Notes under the pieces: model-generated
What the model was told of the DNA's origin: nothing
Databases searched by the model: none
The model's input: only the letters and a program-made list of their open reading frames with translations
NCBI GenBank assembly: GCA_026545765.1
Contig: CM048840.1
Span: forward strand, 55,552,580 to 55,616,579
Direction: 5' to 3'
Source of the DNA: Plantago major
Lineage: Eukaryota; Streptophyta; Magnoliopsida; Lamiales; Plantaginaceae
Length of the DNA: 64,000 bases
Program-made: the position numbers and the translations under genes
Shown: positions 47,501 to 57,713 of the stretch, piece after piece
Numbering within the stretch: position 1 is the stretch's first letter
Layout of the letters: each line of letters begins with the position of its first letter

Positions 47501-47887
47501 GGTGATCCACTGGAGGATGACAAGCTGAAGTGTTTTGAAGAGCTGGCTGAAGATAAGTTCTGGCCGTTGGTGGCTCCACTCGATAGGAGGCCCCAGGAAG
47601 TCTGCCATATCTTCCCTTCCTAGTTTCCTGGGGTCATGCATGCCGGTACCTTGGAGAGCCGGAACTGTTCCCAATCAAACAATGATTGGATGAATCTTCC
47701 AGGGCCCATTCATGGCTATGAGTCGGAGCGATTGGAGGAGGAGGTGGACGGGAAGAAGATCGTCCGCTTGGTTTGGAAGAGGAAAAAGGATCCCCTTATC
47801 GTCCCGCCGGTCTCTTCTCAACCCAAAGGATCAAGCCATGATGGGGAAGCAGAGGGCGAAGGCGGGCCCGGTCCTCAAGCGACCTAG
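44569..47887 (+). pseudogene. Antisense gene of the second element (Transposase_28-like plus coiled coil), broken
   Basis: A leader intron (about 44437-44568, GTAAGT to TTTTGTAG) precedes coding sequence beginning IPQLGQLGISVGDD. The frame runs to 46313 with one in-frame TGA at about 45480. The first half is acidic and Ser/Pro-rich. The second half (about 45640-45970) has SQVLPNALGTIMCF, FYFFTHRRG and KWWPKYFYIRN, a pattern like PF04195 (putative gypsy-type transposon). Further exons are 46415-46979 (basic) and 47060-47623 (predicted coiled coil: LTKELELADAKISEQRAEL), joined by a phase-0, 80-bp intron (46980-47059). A possible C-terminal exon lies at 47636-47887. The link between 46313 and 46415 is not resolved. 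The protein's function is unknown. It is transcribed opposite to the host element. Confidence 0.65.
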
Positions 47888-48196
47888 AATAGCTCGGGGG
47901 TATGTCCCTGTGATTTTTTGTGAAAGAAAGTGCCAAGTGTAATTTTGTCGGTACTTTTTTCTGTAGGACTAACTACCCCTCGGTCTGTGAGAGTTTGTCA
48001 GAGTGTAATTTTCTGTCGGTCAACTTAGGATCTTATTAACAGATAGGAGAATGTATTTTTTGTAGATCCTTGCTTGACCGTCCATTAACATATCTGACGG
48101 CTTTCTGTTTTATCCTGCGTACTTTCCTGTCTTTTGCCATTGATTGATGGGCCGGACTATTTAGTTCCACGGTACCGTCTTTAATAAATGAGTTCG
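47888..48196. other. 3' region of the antisense gene
   Basis: This T-rich stretch leads into the tandem array. It shares words with the array (ATCTGACGG, GGGCCGGACT) but has no regular repeat. No gene is supported. Confidence 0.45.
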
Positions 48197-51100
48197 TGAT
48201 GGAGTGTCGGACATTTCAAGTCAAAGACATTTTGGTCGGACTCTATGGGTCCGAGACACTGCCTTCAATAGTTTCTCCTAATAACAGTTGCAGTGACGGA
48301 GTGTCGGACTGTGTAAGTCCAAGACACTTTGAGCATAGCTGGTGGGTCGGACTCTATGGGTCCGAGACACTGCTTTCAATAGTTTCTCCAATAATAGTTG
48401 GAGTGACCGAGTGTCGGACTTTGTAAGTCCAGGATACTTTGAGCATAGCTGGTGGGTCGGACTCTATGGGTCCGAAACAATGCTTTCAATAGTTTCTCCA
48501 ATAATAGTTGGAGTGACGGAGTGTCGGACTTTGTAAGTCCAAGACACTTTGAGCATAGCTAGTGGGTCAGACTCTATGGGTCCAAGACATTGCCTTCAAT
48601 AGTTTCTCCAATAACAGTTGAAGTGACGGAGTGTCGGACTTTGTAAGTCCAAGACACTTTGAGCATAGCTGGTGGGTCGGACTCTATGGGTCCGAGACAC
48701 TGCTTTCAATAGTTTCTCCAATAATAGCTGGTGTGACGGAGTGTCGGACTTTGTAAGTCCAAGACACTTTGAGCATAGCTGGTGGGTCGTACTCTATGGG
48801 TCCGAGACACTGCTTTCAATAGTTTCTCCTAATACTTGATTGGTGTGAGTGTTGGACTTTGTAAGTCCAAGACACTTTGAGCATAGCTGGTGGGTCGGAC
48901 TCTATGGGTCCGAGACACTGCTTTCAATAGTTTCTCCAATAATAGTTGGAGTGACCGAGTGTCGGACTTTGTAAGTCCAGGATACTTTGAGCATAGCTAG
49001 TGGGTCGGACTCTATGGGTCCAAGACATTGCCTTCAATAGTTTCTCCAATAATAGCTGGTGTGACGGAGTGTCGGACTTTGTAAGTCCAAGACACTTTGA
49101 GCATAGCTGGTGGGTCGTACTCTATGGGTCCGAGACACTGCTTTCAATAGTTTCTCCTAATAACAGTTGCAGTGACGGAGTGTTGGACTTTGTAAGTCCA
49201 AGACAGTTTGAGCATAGCTGGTGGGTCGGACTCTATGGGTCCGAGACACTGCTTTCAATAGTTTCTCCAATAATAGTTGGAGTGACCGAGTGTCGGACTT
49301 TGTAAGTCCAGGATACTTTGAGCATAGCTAGTGGGTCGGACTCTATGGGTCCAAGACATTGCCTTCAATAGTTTCTCCAATAACAGTTGAAGTGACGGAG
49401 TGTCGGACTTTGTAAGTCCAAGGCACTTTGAGCATAGCTGGTGGGTCGGACTCTATGGGTCCGAGACACTGCTTTCAATAGTTTCTCCAATAATAGCTGG
49501 TGTGACGGAGTGTCGGACTTTGTAAGTCCAAGACACTTTGAGCATAGCTGGTGGGTCGTACTCTATGGGTCCGAGACACTGCTTTCAATAGTTTCTCCTA
49601 ATAACAGTTGCAGTGACGGAGTGTTGGACTTTGTAAGTCCAAGACACTTTGAGCATAGCTGGTGGGTCGGACTCTATGGGTCCGAGACACTGCTTTCAAT
49701 AGTTTCTCCAATAATAGTTGGAGTGACCGAGTGTCGGACTTTGTAAGTCCAGGATACTTTGAGCATAGCTAGTGGGTCGGACTCTATGGGTCCAAGACAT
49801 TGCCTTCAATAGTTTCTCCAATAATAGTTGGAGTGAAGGAGTGTCGGACTTTGTAAATCCAAGACACTTTGAGCATAGCTGGTGGGTCGAACTCTATGGG
49901 TCCGAGATACTGCTTTCAATAGTTTCTCTAATAATAGTTGGAGTGATGGCGTGTCAGACTTTGTATGTCCAAGATACTTTGAGCATAGCTGGTGGGTCGG
50001 ACTCTTTGGGTCCAAGACATTGCTTTCAATAGTTTCTCCAATAATAGTTGGAGTGACGGAGTGTTGGACTTTGTAAGTCCAAGACACATTGAGCATAGCT
50101 GGTGGGTCGGACTCTATGGGTCCGAGACACTGCTTTCAATAGTTTCTCCAATAATAATTGGAGTGACCGAGTGTCGGACTTTGTAAGTCCAGGATACTTT
50201 GAGCATAGCTAGTGGGTCGGACTCTATGGGTCCAAGACATTGCCTTCAATAGTTTCTCCAATAATAGTTGGAGTGAAGGAGTGTCGGACTTTGTAAATCC
50301 AAGACACTTTGAGCATAGCTGGTGGGTCGAACTCTATGGGTCCGAGATACTGCTTTCAATAGTTTCTCTAATAATAGTTGGAGTGATGGCGTGACAGACT
50401 TTGTATGTCCAAGATACTTTGAGCATAGCTGGTGGGTCGGACTCTATGGGTCCAAGACATTGCTTTCAATAGTTTCTCCAATAATAGTTGGAGTGACGGA
50501 GTGTCGGACTTTGTAAGTCCAAGACACTTTGAGCATAGCTGGTGGGTCGGACTCTATGGGTCCGAAACAATGTTTCAATAGTTTCTCCAATAATAGTTGG
50601 GGTGACGGAGTGTCGGACTTTGTAAGTCCAAGACACTTTGAGCATAGCTAGTGGGTCGGACTATATGGGTCCAAGACATTGCCTTCAATAGTTTCTCCAA
50701 TAATAGTTGGAGTGAAGGAGTGTCGGACTTTGTAAGTCCAAGACACTTTGAGCATAGCTGGTGGGTCGAACTCTATGGGTCCGAGATACTGCTTTCAATA
50801 GTTTCTCCTAATAACAGTTGCAGTGACGGAGTGTTGGACTTTGTAAGTCCAAGACACTTTGAGCATAGCTGGTGGGTCGGACTCTATGGGTCCGAGACAC
50901 TGCTTTCAATAGTTTCTCCAATAATAGTTGGAGTGACCGAGTGTCGGACTTTGTAAGTCCAGGATACTTTGAGCATAGCTGGTGGGTCGGACTCTATGGG
51001 TCCGAAACAATGCTTTCAATAGTTTCTCCAATAATAGTTGGAGTGACGGAGTGTCGGACTTTGTAAGTCCAAGACACTTTGAGCATAGCTAGTGGGTCGG

Positions 51101-51336
51101 ACTCTATGGGTCCAAGACATTGCCTTCAATAGTTTCTCCAATAATAGTTGGAGTGAAGGAGTGACGGACTTTGTAAGTCCAAGACACTTTGAGCATAGCT
51201 GGTGGGTCGAACTCTATGGGTCCGAGATACTGCTTTCAATAGTTTCTCTAATAATAGTTGGAGTGATGGCGTGTCAGACTTTGTATGTCCATGATACTTT
51301 GAGCATAGCTGGTGGGTCGGACTCTATGGGTCCAAG
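48197..51336. repeat. 110-bp tandem array, about 28 copies, with four-unit higher order
   Basis: The unit contains CAATAGTTTCTCCAATAATA, GTGTCGGACTTTGTAAGTCC and GAGCATAGCTGGTGGGTCGG. A variant AGCTAGTGGG recurs at 48561, 48999, 49330, 49771, 50211, 50650 and 51091, spaced 438-441 bp apart except for one 331-bp step, so most of the array is built from 4-unit blocks. Each unit holds two related dyads: GGACTT-TGT-AAGTCC within GTGTC...GACAC, and TCGGAC...GTCCGA. Open frames across it are by-products of the period and are not called as genes. It sits between the antisense gene and the Copia fragment. Confidence 0.95.
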
Positions 51337-51739
51337 GTCACTGGACAAATTACACCATCAGAGCAAGAAAGACTAAAGCAAATTGAAGATGCTCTGATGA
51401 GTGATAGCTTAGTGTTGGAGGATACTGCCATTGCCTCAACACTCAACAGTCTGTCTCAAGCACAACAACCACAACATTCTGTCTCAAGCACAACAACCAC
51501 AACAGCCAGATGTGGATACTGCTGAAATGGTACTTGAGTTACAGATACCAGCATCTTTCATTGCTGAAGAAAATCCTGCAAAAGAGCAGGTTCCCCAACT
51601 CAATGAGAGGGATCAAATTGAGACATCTACTCAGAATGATCAACTAGGGGAGGCAACTGAGTTGCATACTTGTTGGGGAGGCAACTGAGTTGCATACTCA
51701 GAATGATCAACCAGGGGATGCAACTGAGACATCCCAAAT

Positions 51740-51978
51740 GGGAACTTGTTGGCGCATAGGCAGGGATATTTGAAGAACGGCTTGCTTCGTTTTCGTACAA
51801 GGCAGAATGGTATATTGGCACATAAGGCTAGCATAATTTTTGTAAATCCTAGATGGTATAGGATTAGGATTTTTATTTTGGCTTCTTTTTGGGATGTATC
51901 TATTGTGAAACACTTGGCTTTTGTGGGTTCCCATAAACTGTCGTGATGATTAGTTAAGAAAAAAAAAAAAAAAACTGA
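51740..51978 (+). mobile_element. Poly(A)-ended insertion in copy C
   Basis: A roughly 220-bp stretch unlike its surroundings ends in a run of about 17 A (51959-51975). The Copia exon then resumes with ACTGAGTTGCATACTCAG, which also occurs upstream (about 51688). This looks like a retroposed sequence: a SINE, a truncated LINE or an mRNA copy. The 66-codon open frame inside it has no recognisable domain. Confidence 0.55.
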
Positions 51979-52102
51979 GTTGCATACTCAGGAAAGGTCT
52001 GAAGTACCTGAAACTTCCAACAAAGAATTGGTCCAAGAACAAGAAGACCAATGCATGGAAATTTCACAAGTTCCAGAGACCAGTCAGCCTGACAAAGCTC
52101 AG

Positions 52103-52971
52103 GTAGCTGAATGGTTTAACTCTTTACTTGTGATAACTTATGCCTAAATCTTGTTACTTATTATATTTTCTTTGTTACAGGCTGATTTAGAAACACAACA
52201 ACAAGAGGAAGCAGCAAAGTTTAACTCAGAATCTGAGAAGGAGGCTTCCATAGCCTCATCACTTAAGGAACAGGAGCCTGTCTCACAGGTAGAAAAATAG
52301 TTCCTTAAGATATAACTCAGATATGTGTTTTATACACTTGACTAATAAGTGTTTGTTTCTAATAGGCTTCAACTGAGAAGAAAAAATGAAGAGACTGAAA
52401 AGTCTATCTCTTCAGAGAGGAATCCATAGACTTCCAAGATCTCTGAAGAACGAGTATCTGAACCTTCTGTGGAGAAGGTATTTCATTCAGATATCTATAT
52501 TCTTCAAAGAACAAATCTCTGATCATTTTTCTCAAACTAACACATTCTACTTAACAGGTTCAAAAAGAAGTAGAAGTTGTTGAGGAGTTGCCCACTCAAT
52601 GCACACAACATATGGAAATTGATGAGGCATCAAGGCCTTCATCACAAGAAAAGATTCCAGAGACTGCACAAGTCTCTGAGCCTCCAACGGAGGTAATTGA
52701 CCTCTCAGATATCTGTTTTGTCAACAAATTTTCTTTTGATAAAATTTCCTAAGTGTTATATTTCTAATCTCAGGTTCAAGCAGAAAGAAAGGTTGATGAG
52801 GACCAGACTTCCAAGTCCCTACCTCACAACAAGATATCTGAGGAGCTCCCTACCGCAGTAGTACAAGTCTCTGAGCCTGATGTATTCATTCAGGTAACTC
52901 AGAAACCTAACTACACAAATACTCAGATATCTACACAAGTTTTGAATCTAACTCAAAACTCTTTCTTTAAG
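52103..52971 (+). other. Five short phase-0 introns alternating with 36-45-codon exons
   Basis: Introns: 52103-52180 (78 bp), 52289-52365 (77), 52478-52557 (80), 52693-52773 (81) and 52894-52971 (78). All are GT-AG. Exons between them measure 108, 112, 135 and 120 nt; the 112 is 111 plus one extra A in a run. Introns two to five each contain TCAGATAT and a CTAAC/CTAAT/CTAAG-type branch site. The exons end in similar words (QVSEP, RVSEPS, QVPETS). This looks like a serially duplicated exon-intron cassette. Confidence 0.8.
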
Positions 52972-55788
52972 CCTCAAACAAGTGTGCAAAAGGCTTCTGC
53001 ATTCTCAACAGAAGATCTGCTTACATTCTTCAAGAACCGCACACTAAAGAAACATCTCCAGTGTTTCAGAAAGTGGCAAAAGCTCAGAAGCTCAGATCTG
53101 ACTGAATTAACAAAGGTGACTGATCACCAATTGAGAAGAGTCAGAGCTTTTGACTTGGAGAATTATGTCCATGCTATATACCCAACAGAGCAGTACTCCT
53201 TCGCTACTCTGATGCATAAGGACTTTATCAAAGAAGCTGCACACAAGCTCATAGAAGTTTTTAAGAAGGCAGATGGTTAGATCAGAATGCAGATGGCATT
53301 CAAGCCTACTTTGCCTTAGACCTTACAATGCATACACTCTGAACAAGAGGAGGTAAATGGGCAAATGATCACTATTCCAGAAGTGATCAATCTGGTCTCT
53401 GAAGACGAAGAAGAGAATGAGACTGATGAGAACAATTATGAAGATCCTCCTTCTGACCATCACAAGGATGAGGATAAGAAAGATGATGATGATGCCCCTG
53501 CACCAGGGACAAGAGGGATTCCACAAGGAAATAATGCCTCAGCTGCTGAAAAGCACACTGAGAAGACATCACAGCAATCCCCTCCTCCATCTCCTCAGAA
53601 ATCAACCCATCCATCTCCCCAATACAAGGACTCTACTGAACAAGTAGTTGAGCACTCTGAGAACAACACTCATAAAATATCAGATACACAAGCCAGAGTT
53701 GCTCAACTCAAACAACTGTTGGAAGAAGAACAACAGCTCCATCTTCAACTGGAAGAAGAGCCAGCTAGATCCAGAGATAAGCTTAATCACCTTCAAGATC
53801 AATACTTACAAGAAATGGTAGCTTACTCTGAGGTCAAAGAGCTCCAGGATGCTGTAAATGCCATTGCTAAGGAGCTAAATACTGAAGAAGTATCTGAAGA
53901 AAAGCATGATGCTAAGGCTGCATCACCATCAAATGATATACCATCCTCCTCTCTGAAAGGAAAGAAGCCCATCTCTGAGATGGTTGCTGGACTAGAAAAT
54001 CTTGAAAATGTCCAAAAGGATGAAGATCACTGGGCTGATGACTCAGATGATGAAGAAGAGAAGAAATTGGCAGAACACCGCAATGAGCACTTAGCGGTTT
54101 CTCAGTTGAAAAGGAAGCTAATTGCTCCTGAAATATTCAGCAAGCTGCCAAATGTCAACTCCAATGAATACTTGAACAGATATCAAGTACTGGCCAAATT
54201 GAAAAAGGAGTTATTTTCTCAAGATAAAGCCGCCATCGCCGATCCACAGAAATGAAGACATTCACTGAGCTCATCACTCAGAGGACAACCAGTCTGGTCA
54301 TTGCTCAGAAAGACTTAGGCATGGTTAGGGATGATGACCAAAACTTGGCTACAAAAGCTTTTGAAGAGGCTAGCTATGCTGCTGGAAAAGCAGATGCCAT
54401 TCAAGGCCCATTGGCAGAGTTCACTGATAAGGAAAATGGAGTTATCAAACAAAATCAAGAGCTCAAAGCTGAACTTCAGAAGTTGGTCACTGCCTATAAC
54501 TGCTTACAAGGACATTTTGAGTCTCTCTCAGAATCCTTTATAAGACTTAGTCAGCCAACAATGACTAAGGGGGAAGGATTGTACAAATCTGGACCTCAAA
54601 GTCAGGGGGAATGGGAAGAAGGAGAAGGATATAAGAAGAAATCTGGAGCTGGTGCTACTCAGAGAGGAAGAAGAAACAAGAAAACTTCCTAGCCACCACT
54701 CAGAATCAATGAGCCCTCCTCAAGTCAAGCTGCTTTGCAAATAGTAGCTACTTCCCAGAAACCAACTGAAGGAACTTCAATGGTAACAAGGGCCATGGTA
54801 CAGAAACCTCCAAGGAGTACCAAGGCTCCAAGGAGAAGACAAGTAAGAGGGATTGATGAGTCTTCTGAAGAAGAAGAAGAAGGCCAAATCAAATCCCTGG
54901 GAAATGAAGAAGGCTGCAAAATTCTCACAAGAATTGATCTTGATGATGATGAAGAGACTGATGAAGATGAAGCTCCTCTTCACAGAAAAAGAAAAATTGA
55001 TAGCCTAACTGAGCCCGTAGTTGCAAAGCCTTTGGCAGCTAAAACACCCTCTGGAGATACCAAGTTAATCTAGGGTGGTTCTTCAAGCAACCCAAGGGAA
55101 AACTCAAGGCAAAGGAGGAATAGATTGAGAGCTGAAAGAAGAAAAGGTCAACTTCCACTCAGGCCAGAAGAAGCCAGAATTGAGTATGTGAAGACTGACA
55201 ACAACTCCTCCTCCTACAGGTGTATTCATCAGAGGAATGGATACTGGATACTGGAACTCAAGCACTTGCTTGTAAATGAAAAAGGATTTCCAGTACCCAT
55301 CCATCAACAACTTATGGCATGGAGAAAAAGATAAGCCAATCTTGATCAAAACCAATCATGTCAAAGCTTGGTTGGATTTTGAAGTTGTCAAGAGAGTTGA
55401 AGCCATCAGGAAGGACCTTAATGATGAATGTCCTTATGGAAAACGTGATGATGTGCATCGAGTCCCAAACCTCACTGGAACAGGCACAAGAGCAAGACTT
55501 GTTGTGGAACCCTATGAGTCCTTCTACTTAACTGAAGATCAATACAAGGGTGACATCAAATATCTGAAGATCATTTATTATTATTTCAAGCTATCAGATA
55601 TCAGAATTGAGCATGCCTGGAAATGGGGAAAGTATTTATGGGTCAAACACTTTGCCAAGAAGAATCCCACCAAATCATACAAAGAAGTATGTGGTTATGC
55701 CAGAGACACTGAGATGTTGGTCAGAACCTTTCTCTATGACTACTCAGATGATATCAAAAGATTTGGAGATAGGGAGTATGCAAATTGA

Positions 55789-56148
55789 TCCTTGGAGCTG
55801 CTGAAGATTTGAAGACTAGTTTATTAGGATGTCTACTTGGAGCTTGGTTACTCCTGTTGTCCTAATTTACTATGTAATTTTTTGTATCTTGCTGACTGTA
55901 CCTTACTGTTGTTTCATCTTGTAAAAGTTATCTGTGAACTCTCTTTGTAACATATCTGATGAACCTACTCTCAGATATCAATCTATAAAAGATAACTTGT
56001 CAGCAAAGATCACACCTTGTGATTTGGTTGATGTTTACTTTCTGCACTTAATTATATGAATTGAAAGATCATAAGAAATGATTAAGTGGTGGATTGTTTC
56101 CTCATCCAGATTTGTAATAGGTTAGATAGTCATCGTTGACTGATCAAA
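55789..56148 (+). other. 3' untranslated region of Copia copy C
   Basis: It aligns with 33183-33545 of copy B, with the shared words TCAGATATCAATCTATAAAA and GATTTGGTTGATGTTTACTT. No coding content was seen in either. Confidence 0.75.
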
Positions 56149-56160
56149 ATGGGGGAAATT
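56149..56160 (+). promoter_or_regulatory. Polypurine tract of Copia copy C
   Basis: ATGGGGGAAATT directly precedes the LTR start TGTTAGGAAT, matching copy B. Confidence 0.85.
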
Positions 56161-57704
56161 TGTTAGGAATATCTGTTTAGATTTTGATCAGCAACCTAAT
56201 GACTTATCTTAGCTCAGAAAGGTGGTTAGTACTCTTGGTTCACTTGAACACTGTAAAAGAGGAAACTCACTAAGTATGATAGTCTAGCTAATCTTGTATA
56301 GGATGTTAGGTCTCTGAATGTAATTTTTTATTTCTACAAAGAAGACCAAGAAGAAGGCATCCAGTAGGAAAAGTTCAACGGATTTGAAGATTTGAAGACT
56401 GCACAAGATTGCTGAAGACAAAGGTTTTCAGATACCTATGACCAGATATCTTGAAGACACAAGCGGTTTTAAATAAACAGTGTTGCAAAAGATATCTGAG
56501 AAATAAAAGGTTTCTGAGACGAGGAAAGTGCCCACAGATATCTACACTCAGATACCTTGGACATAAACTATGTTTCTGAAAAGAAATATATTATAACAAG
56601 TTGTTTCAACAAGTGATATCTTGAGTTGTGATAATCTCTTGAGAAGGACGTGCACAGCATCAGAGAAGTCTGATAATATAAAGATCTCTGATACCATGCA
56701 TAGTTCCGTTGGCACTACAGGATAAAGTATAGTACAATGCATTAAATGCGCGGACAGAGATGTCTGAACAAAAACGGTAGCTTCTGAAGATGAAGACAAA
56801 CGTACTACAGTACTATACTCAGATATCAATTGTTTGAATTTGATTTACGCCTAACGGATACTATTCAAACGGCACTCAAATTCATCTATAAATATCAACA
56901 CTTAGACTGCTTGAGAATATACACAGAATTTACACCAAGAACACTGAATACTCACACAAGCTCTCTCAAGCACACTACTTACCTTCAAGCTTTCTGTTGC
57001 AACCAAAGCTCTTGATTCTAAGTAGCACAAAAGTTCTAAGTGTCTTGATCCTTAACAAGCATTGCTATTTGTGAAAGAATTGAATTAAGATTTGATATCT
57101 GAGATTCATGCTCTTGAACATTTATCATAGACTTGCGTCAGTAAAGAACAAGATACCATACATTGAAAAGTGTATTATGTATACTTGATTCTTAGAGCTA
57201 TCTGCATAACTGAACAAGTTATTAAAGAAGCTCACCTGACAACTACCTTAACCAACACCTTAATCGGCGTGGAGTACAGGAAGTACTTGGCTGTGAAAGC
57301 CGGGGAATAACTCAGGGGGAACACTTGGTTGGGAACCTAGTGTAATTACGAATCAAGAGAAGATATTTGTAAGGTTACTTCAATTATCTGTCTTAGTGGA
57401 TTCTAGGTTTGAGAAAGGCCGAAGCGGATTAGTTGAAGGATTACGCCACCTTCAGATACCACTATAAAAAGACGTGTTATTTACTTTCTGCATTTTATTA
57501 CTTGCTTTATTTACCTTGCAATGTATTTACACCTATCTTGCTGAGCACGTGCACTTATCACAGAAAAGTCTTCCGCTCTCTGAAATTAAGTATCAGAAAT
57601 CTTCACAGATATCTAAGAAACCGTGTTTATCGACAAAAGTTTTAAAAGACTATTCACCCCCCCTCCCCTCCTAGTCTTTTACTTTGCCGTTATCTGGACC
57701 AGCA
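56161..57704 (+). repeat. 3' LTR of Copia copy C (1544 bp)
   Basis: It runs from TGTTAGGAATATCTG to TATCTGGACCAGCA, where the last bases depart from ACCAACA. TATAAATA lies at about 56886-56893. It has only one 52-bp unit (about 57270-57330), against three or four in the other copies, and a C-rich tract near 57655-57670. Confidence 0.93.
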
Positions 57705-57713
57705 CTAAGTCTT

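Larger units (their letters stand above)
42442..51336 (-). mobile_element. Second Gypsy-like element, 3' part, different family
   Basis: The plan copies that of the first Gypsy: a minus-oriented LTR on the left, a G-rich tract, a + strand (antisense) gene with introns, then repeats where integrase would come next. No gag, RT or integrase is visible, because the Copia fragment begins at 51337. Assignment to the Tat lineage is an inference from layout and from the Transposase_28-like antisense gene. It may instead be a non-autonomous element that never had pol. Confidence 0.55.
51337..55788 (+). pseudogene. Extra gene after Copia pol, copy C, function unknown
   Basis: This is homologous to 30100-33182 of copy B but longer at its start, where Q- and E-rich short exons alternate with five phase-0 introns (52103-52971). 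From 52972 it reads PQTSVQKASAFSTEDLL, then the conserved block around LENYVHAIYPTEQYSFATL, an acidic segment (EDEEENETDENN), a predicted coiled coil (about 53690-53900), and a conserved block HRNEHLAVSQLKRKLIAPEI. After a stop comes MKTFTELITQRTTSLV, then the C-terminal block ending near 55788. Stops lie at about 53278, 53320, 54253, 54690 and 55071, with a frameshift near 55330. The strong protein-level match to copy B over about 900 residues, with nucleotide drift, argues that the family's gene was real coding sequence. Confidence 0.75.
51337..57704 (+). mobile_element. Copia LTR retrotransposon, copy C, 5'-truncated
   Basis: This has the 3' part of the extra gene, the polypurine tract and the 3' LTR of the same family as copies A and B. 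It begins abruptly at the last 110-bp repeat, so its 5' LTR, gag and pol are missing. The five bases after the LTR are CTAAG, and no matching five bases exist at the left break. That fits truncation by deletion or recombination rather than a simple insertion. Confidence 0.9.

Noticed and set aside
48197..51336. Regular repeats suggesting a CRISPR array
   Set aside because: The whole 110-bp unit repeats with no unique spacers, in a plant genomic context; it is a tandem satellite-like array.
48197..51336. Many open frames of 64-101 codons across the 110-bp array
   Set aside because: They recur with the repeat period, several start at non-ATG codons, and they have no domain. They are by-products of the repeat lacking stops in one frame.
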